From JBEVOS01 sp044226655 (lineage in GTDB: Bacteria > Pseudomonadota > Alphaproteobacteria > Caulobacterales > Aquidulcibacteraceae): DNA of 64,000 bases. Made by a program: the position numbers and the translations under genes. This document shows positions 57,065-64,000 of this stretch, piece after piece. The stretch covers positions 186,001-250,000 of the forward strand of contig JBGAGO010000005.1 of the NCBI GenBank assembly GCA_044226655.1. The letters run 5' to 3'. The notes below the pieces were generated by a model. That model did no database searches. It saw only the letters and a list, made by a program, of their open reading frames with translations, and was not told the origin of the DNA. How positions within the stretch are numbered: position 1 is the stretch's first letter; each line of letters opens with the position of its first letter.

Positions 57065-57735
57065 GCCGCCGTCCCGCTTTACGGCGCGGCTCGCTGGTCG
57101 CGGCCGTCACCGGCCATCGCCTCGACCAACTCGACAGCGAGCTGATGAGCAAGCTCACGCGCGCTGCAGAGGGCATCTTTCGCGCGCTCGAGCGGGCTCA
57201 CGAGGAAGCGCGCGGCGAGCCTTTGCCGCGCTATCTGCGCAGCGGCCTCGCTGAGGGCGCCGACCGCATCGCCACGCGCATCGCGCGCGCCCATGGCTGG
57301 ATCGTCGAGAGCGTGCTGCCGTTCCAGCCCGAGCGCTATATCCGCGATTTCGGCGGCGCGCCGTCGCGCCGGGAATTCTACCAGATGCTGGAGGAGAGCA
57401 CCGTCCGCAGCGTGATCGACGGCGAGGTGCTGGAGCGGCGTGATCCGAACCTGCCTTACGCCGAAGCTGGGCGCGACCTGATCGACGGCGTGCAGGTCGT
57501 GATCGCGATGTGGAACGGCCATCCCCCCAAAGGGCCGGGCGGCACGGCCGAGGTCGCCGCGCTCGCGCTCGAACAGGGCAGCATCGTCATTTGGCTCTCC
57601 GTCACCGATCTTGAGACGCGCCTGATTGGCCCCGCGCCTTTGCCGCGCGCCGGCAGCTTCAAGCGCGCGCTGTTCGATCTTCTGCGCGAGGATTTCACGC
57701 GCATCGCGCGGCCGCCGGAAATGAGGATCGCGTGA
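57061..57735 (+). CDS. SLOG (LSDAT-like) domain protein
   Basis: 224 residues. The Rossmannoid SLOG signature is clear: VAAVTGHRLDQLD (GHR at 18-20), YLRSGLAEGADRIATRIA (SGLAEGAD at 61-68), SVLPFQPERYIRDF, and VVIAMWNGHPPKGPGGTAEV near 147-165, which resembles nucleotide/ribose-phosphate binding in LOG-like and TRPM-type SLOG domains. In Thoeris the SLOG domain of ThsA senses the TIR-made signal; a similar sensor role is inferred here. Third gene; GTGA overlap with the downstream amine oxidase gene. Confidence 0.75.
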   Translation: MSRRPALRRGSLVAAVTGHRLDQLDSELMSKLTRAAEGIFRALERAHEEARGEPLPRYLRSGLAEGADRIATRIARAHGWIVESVLPFQPERYIRDFGGAPSRREFYQMLEESTVRSVIDGEVLERRDPNLPYAEAGRDLIDGVQVVIAMWNGHPPKGPGGTAEVAALALEQGSIVIWLSVTDLETRLIGPAPLPRAGSFKRALFDLLREDFTRIARPPEMRIA

Positions 57736-58718
57736 CGATCAAGGGCGTCACCGTGGTGGGCGCGGGGATCGTCGGGCTGATGTGCGCGCTGCGGCTTGCG
57801 GAGGCGGGCGTGCGCGTGACCGTGATCGAAGCGCTCGGCGCCGATGCGATCCGGCCAGGTTCGCGCAACGCCTCGATCTCGGCGGCGGGCATGCTGGCGC
57901 CGTTCTCCGAAACCGCGCAGCATCCGGATTTCGAAGCGCTGTGCCTGGATTCGTTCGCGCTCTGGAAGGCGCGCGCCGCTGCTGCGCTGTGGCGAGATTT
58001 CGTCGTGTTCGATGGCGCCGATATCGCCACGGAATCCGGCCTGCGCGCCATCTCGGAGGAGGGCGTCGCCGATCCCGAACGCGTCTATGAGGGAATTCTA
58101 TCGGACGCCCGCCAGGCCGGCGTAAGCTTCAAATATGGTTTGGAGATCGATGATGGCGTGACCCGTGAGATCGCGGCGACGACCCGGACGCTGGATCGCG
58201 GCGCGTTTGTGGTCTTGGCGCCGGGCGCCGGGCCCAATGCCTCGTTGACGCACGATGCGCCAATCCTCAAGCGCGTCAGCCCGGCGAAAGGGTGTTTGCT
58301 CAACGTTGAACTTGCAAAACCCATCGCGCGCACGCTGCACGCGCCCGGCTTCTACATCGCGCGCCGCTGGGATGGCGCCTGCGTGCTGGGCTCGACGATG
58401 GAGATGGGCCGCGCCGATCTCGCTGTGGAGCAAAGCAAGGTCGATGACTTGCTCGCCACTGCAAACGCGCATCTCGGGGGCGGCGTGCGCCAGAAAGGTG
58501 AAGCCTGGGCCGGCGTGCGCGCCATGTCGCCCGATTGGGCGCCGATGGTCGGGCCTACGCGGCAAGGCCTCGCCGCCGGCGCGCTGATCGCGGCGGGCGC
58601 CTCGCGCAATGGCTGGCTCCTCGCGCCCATTATCGCCGAGATCATTTGCGCGTATGTTTTCGAGGACGACATTCCGCGGCTCTGGGCCGCCTTTCATCCG
58701 GATCGATTTGACACATGA
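57732..58718 (+). CDS. FAD-dependent amine/amino-acid oxidase (DAO, ThiO-like)
   Basis: 328 residues from GTG. Dinucleotide-binding VTVVGAGIVGLMCALRLAEA, the FAD-contact RPGSRNASISAAGMLAPFSE, and C-terminal MSPDWAPMVGPTRQGLAAGA and GASRNGWLLAP typical of glycine/D-amino-acid oxidases. Overlaps both neighbours by 4 nt (SLOG gene upstream, ACAD gene downstream). Could be housekeeping that happens to share the transcript. Confidence 0.88.
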   Translation: MTIKGVTVVGAGIVGLMCALRLAEAGVRVTVIEALGADAIRPGSRNASISAAGMLAPFSETAQHPDFEALCLDSFALWKARAAAALWRDFVVFDGADIATESGLRAISEEGVADPERVYEGILSDARQAGVSFKYGLEIDDGVTREIAATTRTLDRGAFVVLAPGAGPNASLTHDAPILKRVSPAKGCLLNVELAKPIARTLHAPGFYIARRWDGACVLGSTMEMGRADLAVEQSKVDDLLATANAHLGGGVRQKGEAWAGVRAMSPDWAPMVGPTRQGLAAGALIAAGASRNGWLLAPIIAEIICAYVFEDDIPRLWAAFHPDRFDT

Positions 58719-59887
58719 CGCTGACGCTCGAACCCACGGAAGCGCAAGCCGCCATCAAGGACGCGATCGAGAAGATCTGCGCCAAATACGACGATCAATA
58801 TTGGCTGAAGGTCGACGACAGCGGGAAATTTCCCGACGCGTTCGTCAATGACATCGCCGCCGGCGGCTGGCTCGGCATCGCCATGCCCGAGGAATTCGGC
58901 GGCGCGGGTCTCGGCCTCACGGAAGCGGCGCTGATGATGCAGGCGGTGGCGCAGTCGGGCGCGGGCTTTTCCGGCGCGAGCGCGATTCATCTCAACATTT
59001 TCGGGCTGATGCCGATCGTGAAATTCGGCACGGCCGAACAAAAGGAGCGGCTTTTGCCGCCGGTGATCGCGGGCGATCACAAGGCGTGCTTCGCCGTGAC
59101 AGAGCCGAATTCTGGCCTCGATACGTCGAGCCTCGAAACCAAGGCCGTGCGCACCAATGACGGCTATCGCATCACCGGGCGCAAGATTTGGACGACCAAC
59201 GCGCAGCGCGCGCACAAGATTCTGATCATCGCGCGCACCACGCCGAAGGAGGAGTGCAAGCGCCCGACCGATGGCCTCTCGCTCTTCTACACGGATTTCG
59301 ACCGCACCAAGATCGAAGCCAATCCAATTCCGAAAATGGGCCGCAAGGCGGTGGAGTGCAACACGCTCTTCATAGACGGGCTCGACGTGCCGAAGGAAGA
59401 CCTGATCGGCGAAGAGGGCGCGGGATTTAGAATCCTGCTCACGGGCCTGAACCCCGAGCGCACACTATTCGCCGCGGAAGCCGTGGGCCTTGGCCGCGCC
59501 GCGCTCGCGCGCGCCGCGCAATACGCCAAGGATCGCGTCGTGTTCGGCCGGCCGATCGGGCAGAACCAAGGCGTCGCGCATCCGCTGGCCAAAAGCTGGG
59601 CCGAACTCGAAGCCGCCAATCTGCTGGCGTTCAAGGCCGCGGCTTTGTTCGACGCCGGCAAGGAATGCGGCGCTGAAGCGAACGCCGCGAAATATCTCGG
59701 CGCCGAAGCCGGCTTCCGCGCCTGCGAAGCCAGCGTACTCGCCCATGGCGGCATGGGCTATGCGAAGGAATATTTCGTCGAGCGCTATTTCCGCGAAGCG
59801 ATGATCGCGCGCATCGCGCCGGTGTCGCGCGAGATGATTTTGAACTTCATCGCCGAACGCGTGCTGGGCCTGCCCAAGAGCTATTGA
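58715..59887 (+). CDS. Acyl-CoA dehydrogenase
   Basis: 390 residues. Motifs: AGGWLGIAMPEEFGGAGLG, CFAVTEPNSGLDTSSLETKA, YRITGRKIWTTNAQRAHKI, DRVVFGRPIGQNQGVAHPLA, and ACEASVLAHGGMGYAKEYFV with YFREAMIARIAPVSREMI. FAD-dependent acyl-CoA oxidation feeding ETF. Start overlaps the amine oxidase stop (ATGA); the hydrolase gene follows after 4 nt. Confidence 0.92.
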   Translation: MTLTLEPTEAQAAIKDAIEKICAKYDDQYWLKVDDSGKFPDAFVNDIAAGGWLGIAMPEEFGGAGLGLTEAALMMQAVAQSGAGFSGASAIHLNIFGLMPIVKFGTAEQKERLLPPVIAGDHKACFAVTEPNSGLDTSSLETKAVRTNDGYRITGRKIWTTNAQRAHKILIIARTTPKEECKRPTDGLSLFYTDFDRTKIEANPIPKMGRKAVECNTLFIDGLDVPKEDLIGEEGAGFRILLTGLNPERTLFAAEAVGLGRAALARAAQYAKDRVVFGRPIGQNQGVAHPLAKSWAELEAANLLAFKAAALFDAGKECGAEANAAKYLGAEAGFRACEASVLAHGGMGYAKEYFVERYFREAMIARIAPVSREMILNFIAERVLGLPKSY

Positions 59888-59891
59888 GAAG

Positions 59892-60593
59892 ATGCCGACG
59901 CTCGTCTTCGTCCATAGCCCGCTCGCGCCGCCGACCATTTGGGCGCCGGTCGCCAAGCTCGCGCAGCATGCGGGCTTCGCGGTGAAAACGCCGGCGCTGA
60001 CGGATGCGCTCTTTCATCCCGTCGTCGGCGGGCCGCCTTACCTGGAGCATTGCGCGGAAGCGGTGGCGCGTGAGGCGCGCGGTGGGGCGCTGCCGTTCCT
60101 GATCGCGCATAGCGGCGCTGGGGCCTTCATGGCCGCCGCGGCCGCGCGCATGGACAAGCCGGAAGGCATCGTGTTCGTGGACGCGCTTTTGCCGAAACCT
60201 GGCGCGCGCTGGCGCGATGATGCGCCGCGCGCGCTTGTCGATCGCATCGAAGCCGGCGCCCGCGATGGGCTGGCGCCGCGCTGGCACGACCTCATGGCGC
60301 CCGGCGCCGTGCGCGCGCTGTTCGATACGGAAGAGGAATTCCAGCGCTTCGCGCACCACACGCCGCGTTTGCCGCTCGCCTATTTCGAGGAGCGCGCGCC
60401 GCTCGATGATCTGCCCTATGTCCCGATCGGCTATCTCGAGCTCAGCGACGCCTATCAGAGCGAAGCGGGCGAGGCGCTGAAGCGCGGCTGGCCGGTGGCG
60501 CGGGCGCGAACGCATCATCTCGCCATGGTCACCGATCCCGCTCTGGTTTGGCGCGAGATCGCGGCGCTGATCGAAACGATCGCGCCGCATTAA
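59892..60593 (+). CDS. Alpha/beta hydrolase
   Basis: 233 residues. LVFVHSPLAPPTIWAPVAKL at the start, nucleophile elbow LIAHSGAGAFM (Ser in HSG-AG), GIVFVDALLP and a likely catalytic His near the C terminus (RARTHHLAMVTDP). Fits small esterase or salicylate-methylester-esterase-like enzymes. Follows the ACAD gene after 4 nt. Confidence 0.78.
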   Translation: MPTLVFVHSPLAPPTIWAPVAKLAQHAGFAVKTPALTDALFHPVVGGPPYLEHCAEAVAREARGGALPFLIAHSGAGAFMAAAAARMDKPEGIVFVDALLPKPGARWRDDAPRALVDRIEAGARDGLAPRWHDLMAPGAVRALFDTEEEFQRFAHHTPRLPLAYFEERAPLDDLPYVPIGYLELSDAYQSEAGEALKRGWPVARARTHHLAMVTDPALVWREIAALIETIAPH

Positions 60594-60630
60594 GCTTTCG
60601 TTTACCCGAACAGGGCGAGGCGCGGAGGCG

Positions 60631-61410
60631 ATGACGGATCCGGTCCAGCCCGGCCGCGCCGCCGAGGCGCAAGCGGCGATCCAGCGCGCGGCCAGCGCCA
60701 CGGGCGTCGATTTCTCGCTGCTGCTCGAAACCGCGCGGCGCGAAAGCGCGCTCAACCCGAATGCGCGGGCGGGAACATCGAGCGCGACCGGCCTCTTTCA
60801 ATTCATCGACAGCACCTGGCTCGACATGGTCCGCCGTCACGGCGCCGAGCATGGCCTGGGCGGTTATGCGCAACAAATCTCGACGCGCAATGGCCGCGCC
60901 GTCGTTGATGATCCGCAGGCGCGCCAACAGATTCTGGCGCTGCGCTCCGATCCCGAAATCTCCGCGCGCATGGCCGCTGAGCTGGCGCGCGAGAACGCGT
61001 CGTTCCTGCAAACGCGCTTGGGCCGCGCGCCAAGCGCGGGCGAGCTCTACGCCGCGCATGTGCTTGGGCCGAGCGGCGCGGCGCGGCTGATCGAAGCTTC
61101 GGCGAATGGCGCGTCGAACGCCGCGGCGATTTTTCCGCAGGAAGCGGCGGCCAATCGCGGGCTTTTCTATGCGCAGGGCGCGCCGGTCTCGGCGTCGGCG
61201 TTGCTGGATCGCTTGTCGCTCGATGCGAGCGCGACGATGGGCCAGGCCGCGTCATCCGGCGGCGTTCTTTCAACGCCGATGTCGCCCGCGCTCGCGCATG
61301 CTTTGTTCGCCTACGCGCTGCTGCCTTTGCTCAGCAGCGGCGGCGAAGAGGAACGGCCCGATCCGATGCGCGCGCTCAGCGCCTATGCGCGCGCGCAGGG
61401 CGGCGTCTAG
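60631..61410 (+). CDS. Lytic transglycosylase (SLT domain)
   Basis: 259 residues. SLT motif: FSLLLETARRESALNPNARA with catalytic Glu38, then ATGLFQFIDSTWLDMVRRHG (the GLFQF-type block), and GELYAAHVLGPSGAARLI. It cleaves peptidoglycan glycan strands. No clear signal peptide, which is unusual; flagellar or export-linked transglycosylases can lack one. Has GGAGG upstream. Converges on a CoA-transferase gene with interlocked stops (CTAG). Confidence 0.85.
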   Translation: MTDPVQPGRAAEAQAAIQRAASATGVDFSLLLETARRESALNPNARAGTSSATGLFQFIDSTWLDMVRRHGAEHGLGGYAQQISTRNGRAVVDDPQARQQILALRSDPEISARMAAELARENASFLQTRLGRAPSAGELYAAHVLGPSGAARLIEASANGASNAAAIFPQEAAANRGLFYAQGAPVSASALLDRLSLDASATMGQAASSGGVLSTPMSPALAHALFAYALLPLLSSGGEEERPDPMRALSAYARAQGGV

Positions 61411-62606
61411 GCCTGGCTCGCTGCGCCCGCGGCGAGCATCGCATCGATCTGTTCGGCGGAATAGCCAAGCTCGGTCAGCACGGCGCGCGTGTGTTCGCCT
61501 TGCCGCGGCGTGGGGCCTTTCGGCCCGTCATCCGCGCCGGGAAACCGCACCGGCGAAGCCGAGCTCTTGAACGAACCGCCCTGCGGCAAAGGCACATCGA
61601 CAACCCCACCGGCCGCCAGCAATTGCGGATCGCTCACCGCTTCCGCCGGCGTCTGCACGATCGCCCACACCAGATCGGCTTCGTCCAAGCCCTTGGCCGC
61701 CTCTTCAAGCGTCAACGCGCCGAAGGCTTGATCGAGCAGGCCGACCAGTTCGGCGGCGTGGGTTCTGCGCCCGCGCGCGGATTTGAAGCGCTCATCCTCG
61801 AACAGATCGAGCCGCTGTACAGCCTGGCACACCTGCTTCCAATCCACGCCGCCCTGGCGTGAGACGAGGCACACCCAGCGGTCGTCTTTGGTTTTGAAAT
61901 AGTTGGTCAGCGGCGCGACCTGCGCGGCGCGCGGGCGCGTCGAGGCCACCTTACCGAACGTGTGCTGAATGCCGAGATCGGAGCCCAGAACATAATTCGC
62001 CGTGCGCATCAGCGAGGCTTCGACCAGACGGCCTTTGCCGGTGCTCGTGCGTTCGTGCAGCGCGGCCAGAATGCCGGAGAGCGTCGCGAGCGAGGTGATG
62101 TGATCGCCAAAGCCCGTGCGCAGCGGGAAGGGTTCGACGCCCTTCGGGGTAAAGAGCGCCTGCACGCCCGAGCGCGCCCAGAACGCGGCGACGTCGAAGC
62201 CGGCCTTGTCTGCGTCCTTGCCCTCAAGGCCATAGCCGGTGACGCTCGCATAGATGAGCCGCGGATTGCGCTTGGCCAGCGCCTCGTAATCGAAGCCGCC
62301 GCGCTTCAGCGAAGAGGGACGCACATTGGTGATGAACACGTCCGCGCCGTCGATCAGCTTCAGCAGCGCTTCGCGCGCTTCGGGCTTGGTGGTGTCGAGC
62401 ACGATGCCACGCTTGCCGCGATTGTCGAGTTCGAAGCAGGGATTGATCGCCGTCTCGGTGGCGATCGAGTCGAAGAAGAAGCGCATCGGATCGCCGGAGG
62501 GTGACTCGATCTTCACCACGTCCGCGCCCCAATCGGCCATGATCGCGGCCGCGCCGGGCGCGGCGATATAGGTCGCGTATTCCACGACCTTCAGTCCTTC
62601 GAGCAT
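61407..62606 (-). CDS. CaiB/BaiF family CoA-transferase
   Basis: 399 residues. LEGLKVVEYATYIAAPGAAA, MADWGADVVKIESPSGDPMR, NRGKRGIVLDTTKPEAREAL, YASVTGYGLEGKDADKAGFD and GTSTGKGRLVEASLMRTANY. The residue at the position of the catalytic Asp of formyl-CoA transferase appears to be Arg (SLMRTANY), by eye alignment. If so, the enzyme uses another mechanism or another residue. Divergent from the DUF2336 gene. Confidence 0.88.
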   Translation of the reverse strand: MLEGLKVVEYATYIAAPGAAAIMADWGADVVKIESPSGDPMRFFFDSIATETAINPCFELDNRGKRGIVLDTTKPEAREALLKLIDGADVFITNVRPSSLKRGGFDYEALAKRNPRLIYASVTGYGLEGKDADKAGFDVAAFWARSGVQALFTPKGVEPFPLRTGFGDHITSLATLSGILAALHERTSTGKGRLVEASLMRTANYVLGSDLGIQHTFGKVASTRPRAAQVAPLTNYFKTKDDRWVCLVSRQGGVDWKQVCQAVQRLDLFEDERFKSARGRRTHAAELVGLLDQAFGALTLEEAAKGLDEADLVWAIVQTPAEAVSDPQLLAAGGVVDVPLPQGGSFKSSASPVRFPGADDGPKGPTPRQGEHTRAVLTELGYSAEQIDAMLAAGAASQA

Positions 62607-62714
62607 TTCGCTTCCCCAACGCGCGGCCGCAGGGCCGGCAAGGCTTTCTTAATCCCCTCGGTGAAACGTCAGCGCAAGCCTGCCCGAGTCCGTCCGGGCG
62701 CCAGGGATCGCCTC

Positions 62715-63854
62715 ATGGCCGTCGTCACCATGCGCGCCAAGCTTACCGACGCCGACATCCGCATGCTCGTCAAAGGCGTGCGCGACGAGGATCGCGCCCA
62801 GGCCGCGCACAAGATCGGCCGGGTGATCGATGAGAGCACGCTGCCGGACGAGGAGCGCGCCTATGCCGAGGAGATCATCCGGCTGATGGCGGCGGACGCC
62901 GCCGTCCTGGTCCGCCGGGCGCTTTCGGTCTCGCTCAAGAACTCGCCCAAGCTGCCGCGCGAAATCGCGATGAAGCTCGCGAAGGACATCGAGAGCGTGG
63001 CGCTGCCCGTGATCATGAACTCGCCGAGCCTGAGCGATTCCGATCTGGTCGAGATCGTGTGCGCCTTTCCGCCGGCCAAGCAGATGGCGGTGGCGAGCCG
63101 CGAACGGCTCTCCACGATCGTGACCGGCGCCATCGCCGAGTTTGCGCCGCAGAACGTTCTTCAACGCGCGTTGGCCAACGACAACGCCGATTTCGACGAG
63201 CATGGTCTGACGACGGCGCTCGAACGGTTCGAGGGCGTCTCCGAGGTTACGGCCACGATGGTGCGGCGCGCCGTGCTGCCCGTGGCGATCACCGAGAAAC
63301 TGATCTCGATGGTGACGGGCACGCTGTTCGATCACCTCGTCAATCATCACGAATTGCCGCCGCAGATCGCAATCGAATTGGCCATGGGCTCACGCGAACG
63401 CGCTACGCTCGATATCGTGGAGCAGGCCTCGCGCCAGCGCGATCTGCCGGGCTTCGTGCGCCAGCTCAATCTGCATGGGCGGCTGACGCCCTCGCTCATC
63501 ATGCGCGCTCTCTGCGTGGGCCAGATCGATTTCGTCGAGCACGCGCTGGCGGAATTGGCGGCGCTGACGCATCAGCGCATGTGGCTGATGATCCATGACA
63601 GCGGCCCCCTTGGGCTCAAGGCTGCCTTCGACCGCGCAGGCCTGCCGCCGCGCCTGTTCGCGCCGTTCCGCGCGGGCGTCGATATCTTCCACCAGATCGA
63701 GCGCGAGGATGCGCCGAGCACACGCAGCGCTTTCCGCGCGCGCATGATCGAGCGCACGCTGACCTTGTTCCAGAGCATTCCGAAAGACGATCTGGATTAT
63801 CTGCTGGATAAGCTCGACGCGGTCGGCGCCAAGCCCAACGCGGTCGCGCTTTAG
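62715..63854 (+). CDS. DUF2336 domain protein
   Basis: 379 residues from ATG at 62715; an in-frame GTG at 62661 and an ATG at 62730 are alternatives. All-helical HEAT-like repeats: RMLVKGVRDEDRAQAAHKIG, EIIRLMAADAAVLVRRALSV, SPSLSDSDLVEIVCAFPPAK, and C-terminal LIMRALCVGQIDFVEHALAE and AFRARMIERTLTLFQSIPKD. This is the DUF2336 pattern, common in alphaproteobacteria and of unknown role. Its stop is interlocked with the convergent gene at the window end (TTAG). Confidence 0.85.
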   Translation: MAVVTMRAKLTDADIRMLVKGVRDEDRAQAAHKIGRVIDESTLPDEERAYAEEIIRLMAADAAVLVRRALSVSLKNSPKLPREIAMKLAKDIESVALPVIMNSPSLSDSDLVEIVCAFPPAKQMAVASRERLSTIVTGAIAEFAPQNVLQRALANDNADFDEHGLTTALERFEGVSEVTATMVRRAVLPVAITEKLISMVTGTLFDHLVNHHELPPQIAIELAMGSRERATLDIVEQASRQRDLPGFVRQLNLHGRLTPSLIMRALCVGQIDFVEHALAELAALTHQRMWLMIHDSGPLGLKAAFDRAGLPPRLFAPFRAGVDIFHQIEREDAPSTRSAFRARMIERTLTLFQSIPKDDLDYLLDKLDAVGAKPNAVAL

Positions 63855-64000
63855 GGGCGGGGACCTTCGGCATAGGCGCCGCCGGCGCGATCGAAACCGG
63901 CCATGGTCAAAAGCCGCGCCTGCGCGACGCTCCCGACATTTTCCGCCGTCAACAGCATGTCGGCTTCCTTCGCCGCCAGGATGCGGCGGCCGAGCGGCGA
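63851..64000 (-). CDS. C-terminal end of an unidentified protein (cut by window edge)
   Basis: The last 49 codons read in one open frame on the minus strand: GRRILAAKEADMLLTAENVG, SVAQARLLTMAGFDRAGGAY, AEGPRP then TAA. No family can be named from this fragment. The start lies beyond the window. Confidence 0.6.
   Translation of the reverse strand, partial: SPLGRRILAAKEADMLLTAENVGSVAQARLLTMAGFDRAGGAYAEGPRP

Noticed and set aside
1..64000. CRISPR arrays, rRNA genes, complete insertion sequences
   Set aside because: None seen on reading either strand; the only mobile trace is the tRNA-Cys island and the small palindromic repeats.

Overview
The window is GC-rich DNA, roughly two thirds G+C, densely packed, and uses GTG and TTG starts freely. 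It looks like an alphaproteobacterial chromosome, most likely Caulobacterales or a near relative. The evidence is a PopZ-type polar organiser gene, the order PCMT-like gene, tolC, popZ, valS, and a tRNA-His that has A73 and no encoded G-1. The family-level placement is inference. A run of 28 Ns at 22049-22076 shows this is a draft assembly.

Layout. 1-2259: start of a Csu-like (archaic) chaperone-usher pilus operon (spore-coat-U pilin, chaperone, usher cut by the window edge). 2328-9303: two small membrane proteins, then a sulfur/ester-metabolism locus: DUF1330 protein, GST-like protein, MBL-fold hydrolase, TetR regulator, membrane-anchored sulfatase and a lipoprotein formylglycine-generating enzyme (FGE). 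Three related inverted repeats in the promoters suggest one TetR regulon. 9341-12196: amidohydrolase with two tandem operator-like palindromes, then an ArsR/SRPBCC/DUF899 operon. 12337-14159: tRNA-Asn and an arsR-arsC-aquaglyceroporin arsenic operon. 14249-16401: a 2.1 kb low-GC insertion bounded by 20-bp direct repeats of the tRNA-Cys 3' end. 16613-21994: core genes. 22193-32403: mixed metabolism (carboxylesterase, cyclopropane synthase, acyl-CoA synthetase, IlvD, LysE exporter, WD40 plus COG0523 GTPase). 32525-36841: AsmA protein, a cyclase-FGE fusion, and a Crp/Fnr regulator with a CRP-like palindrome upstream. 36962-42083: a fatty-acid or xenobiotic acyl-CoA cluster (ACAD, enoyl-CoA hydratase, GFA protein, hydrolase) divergent from an IclR regulator and a CoA-transferase. 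42104-50790: hypothetical membrane and lipoprotein genes, VOC protein, dioxygenase, D-aminoacylase, pirin, OsmC, a doubly frameshifted pseudogene and an enoyl-CoA hydratase. 50915-54572: tRNA-Phe, lipoprotein, M48 protease, tRNA-His, ATP-grasp and a FolC-like Mur ligase. 54613-57735: patatin, a three-domain TIR-like protein and a SLOG protein in one tight operon. 57732-64000: amine oxidase, ACAD, hydrolase, lytic transglycosylase, CoA-transferase, DUF2336 protein and a truncated gene.

The most interesting candidate is the patatin/TIR/SLOG operon. It combines a predicted phospholipase effector, a predicted NAD-processing or nucleotide-handling protein, and a predicted nucleotide-sensing fold. 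This resembles the parts list of Thoeris and CBASS immunity, but without SIR2 or CD-NTase. Directly upstream lies an ATP-grasp/Mur-ligase pair that resembles a split cyanophycin synthetase.

A family of GC-rich palindromic repeats sits at gene 3' ends, mostly between convergent genes, and one copy appears to have removed the stop codon of the sulfatase gene.
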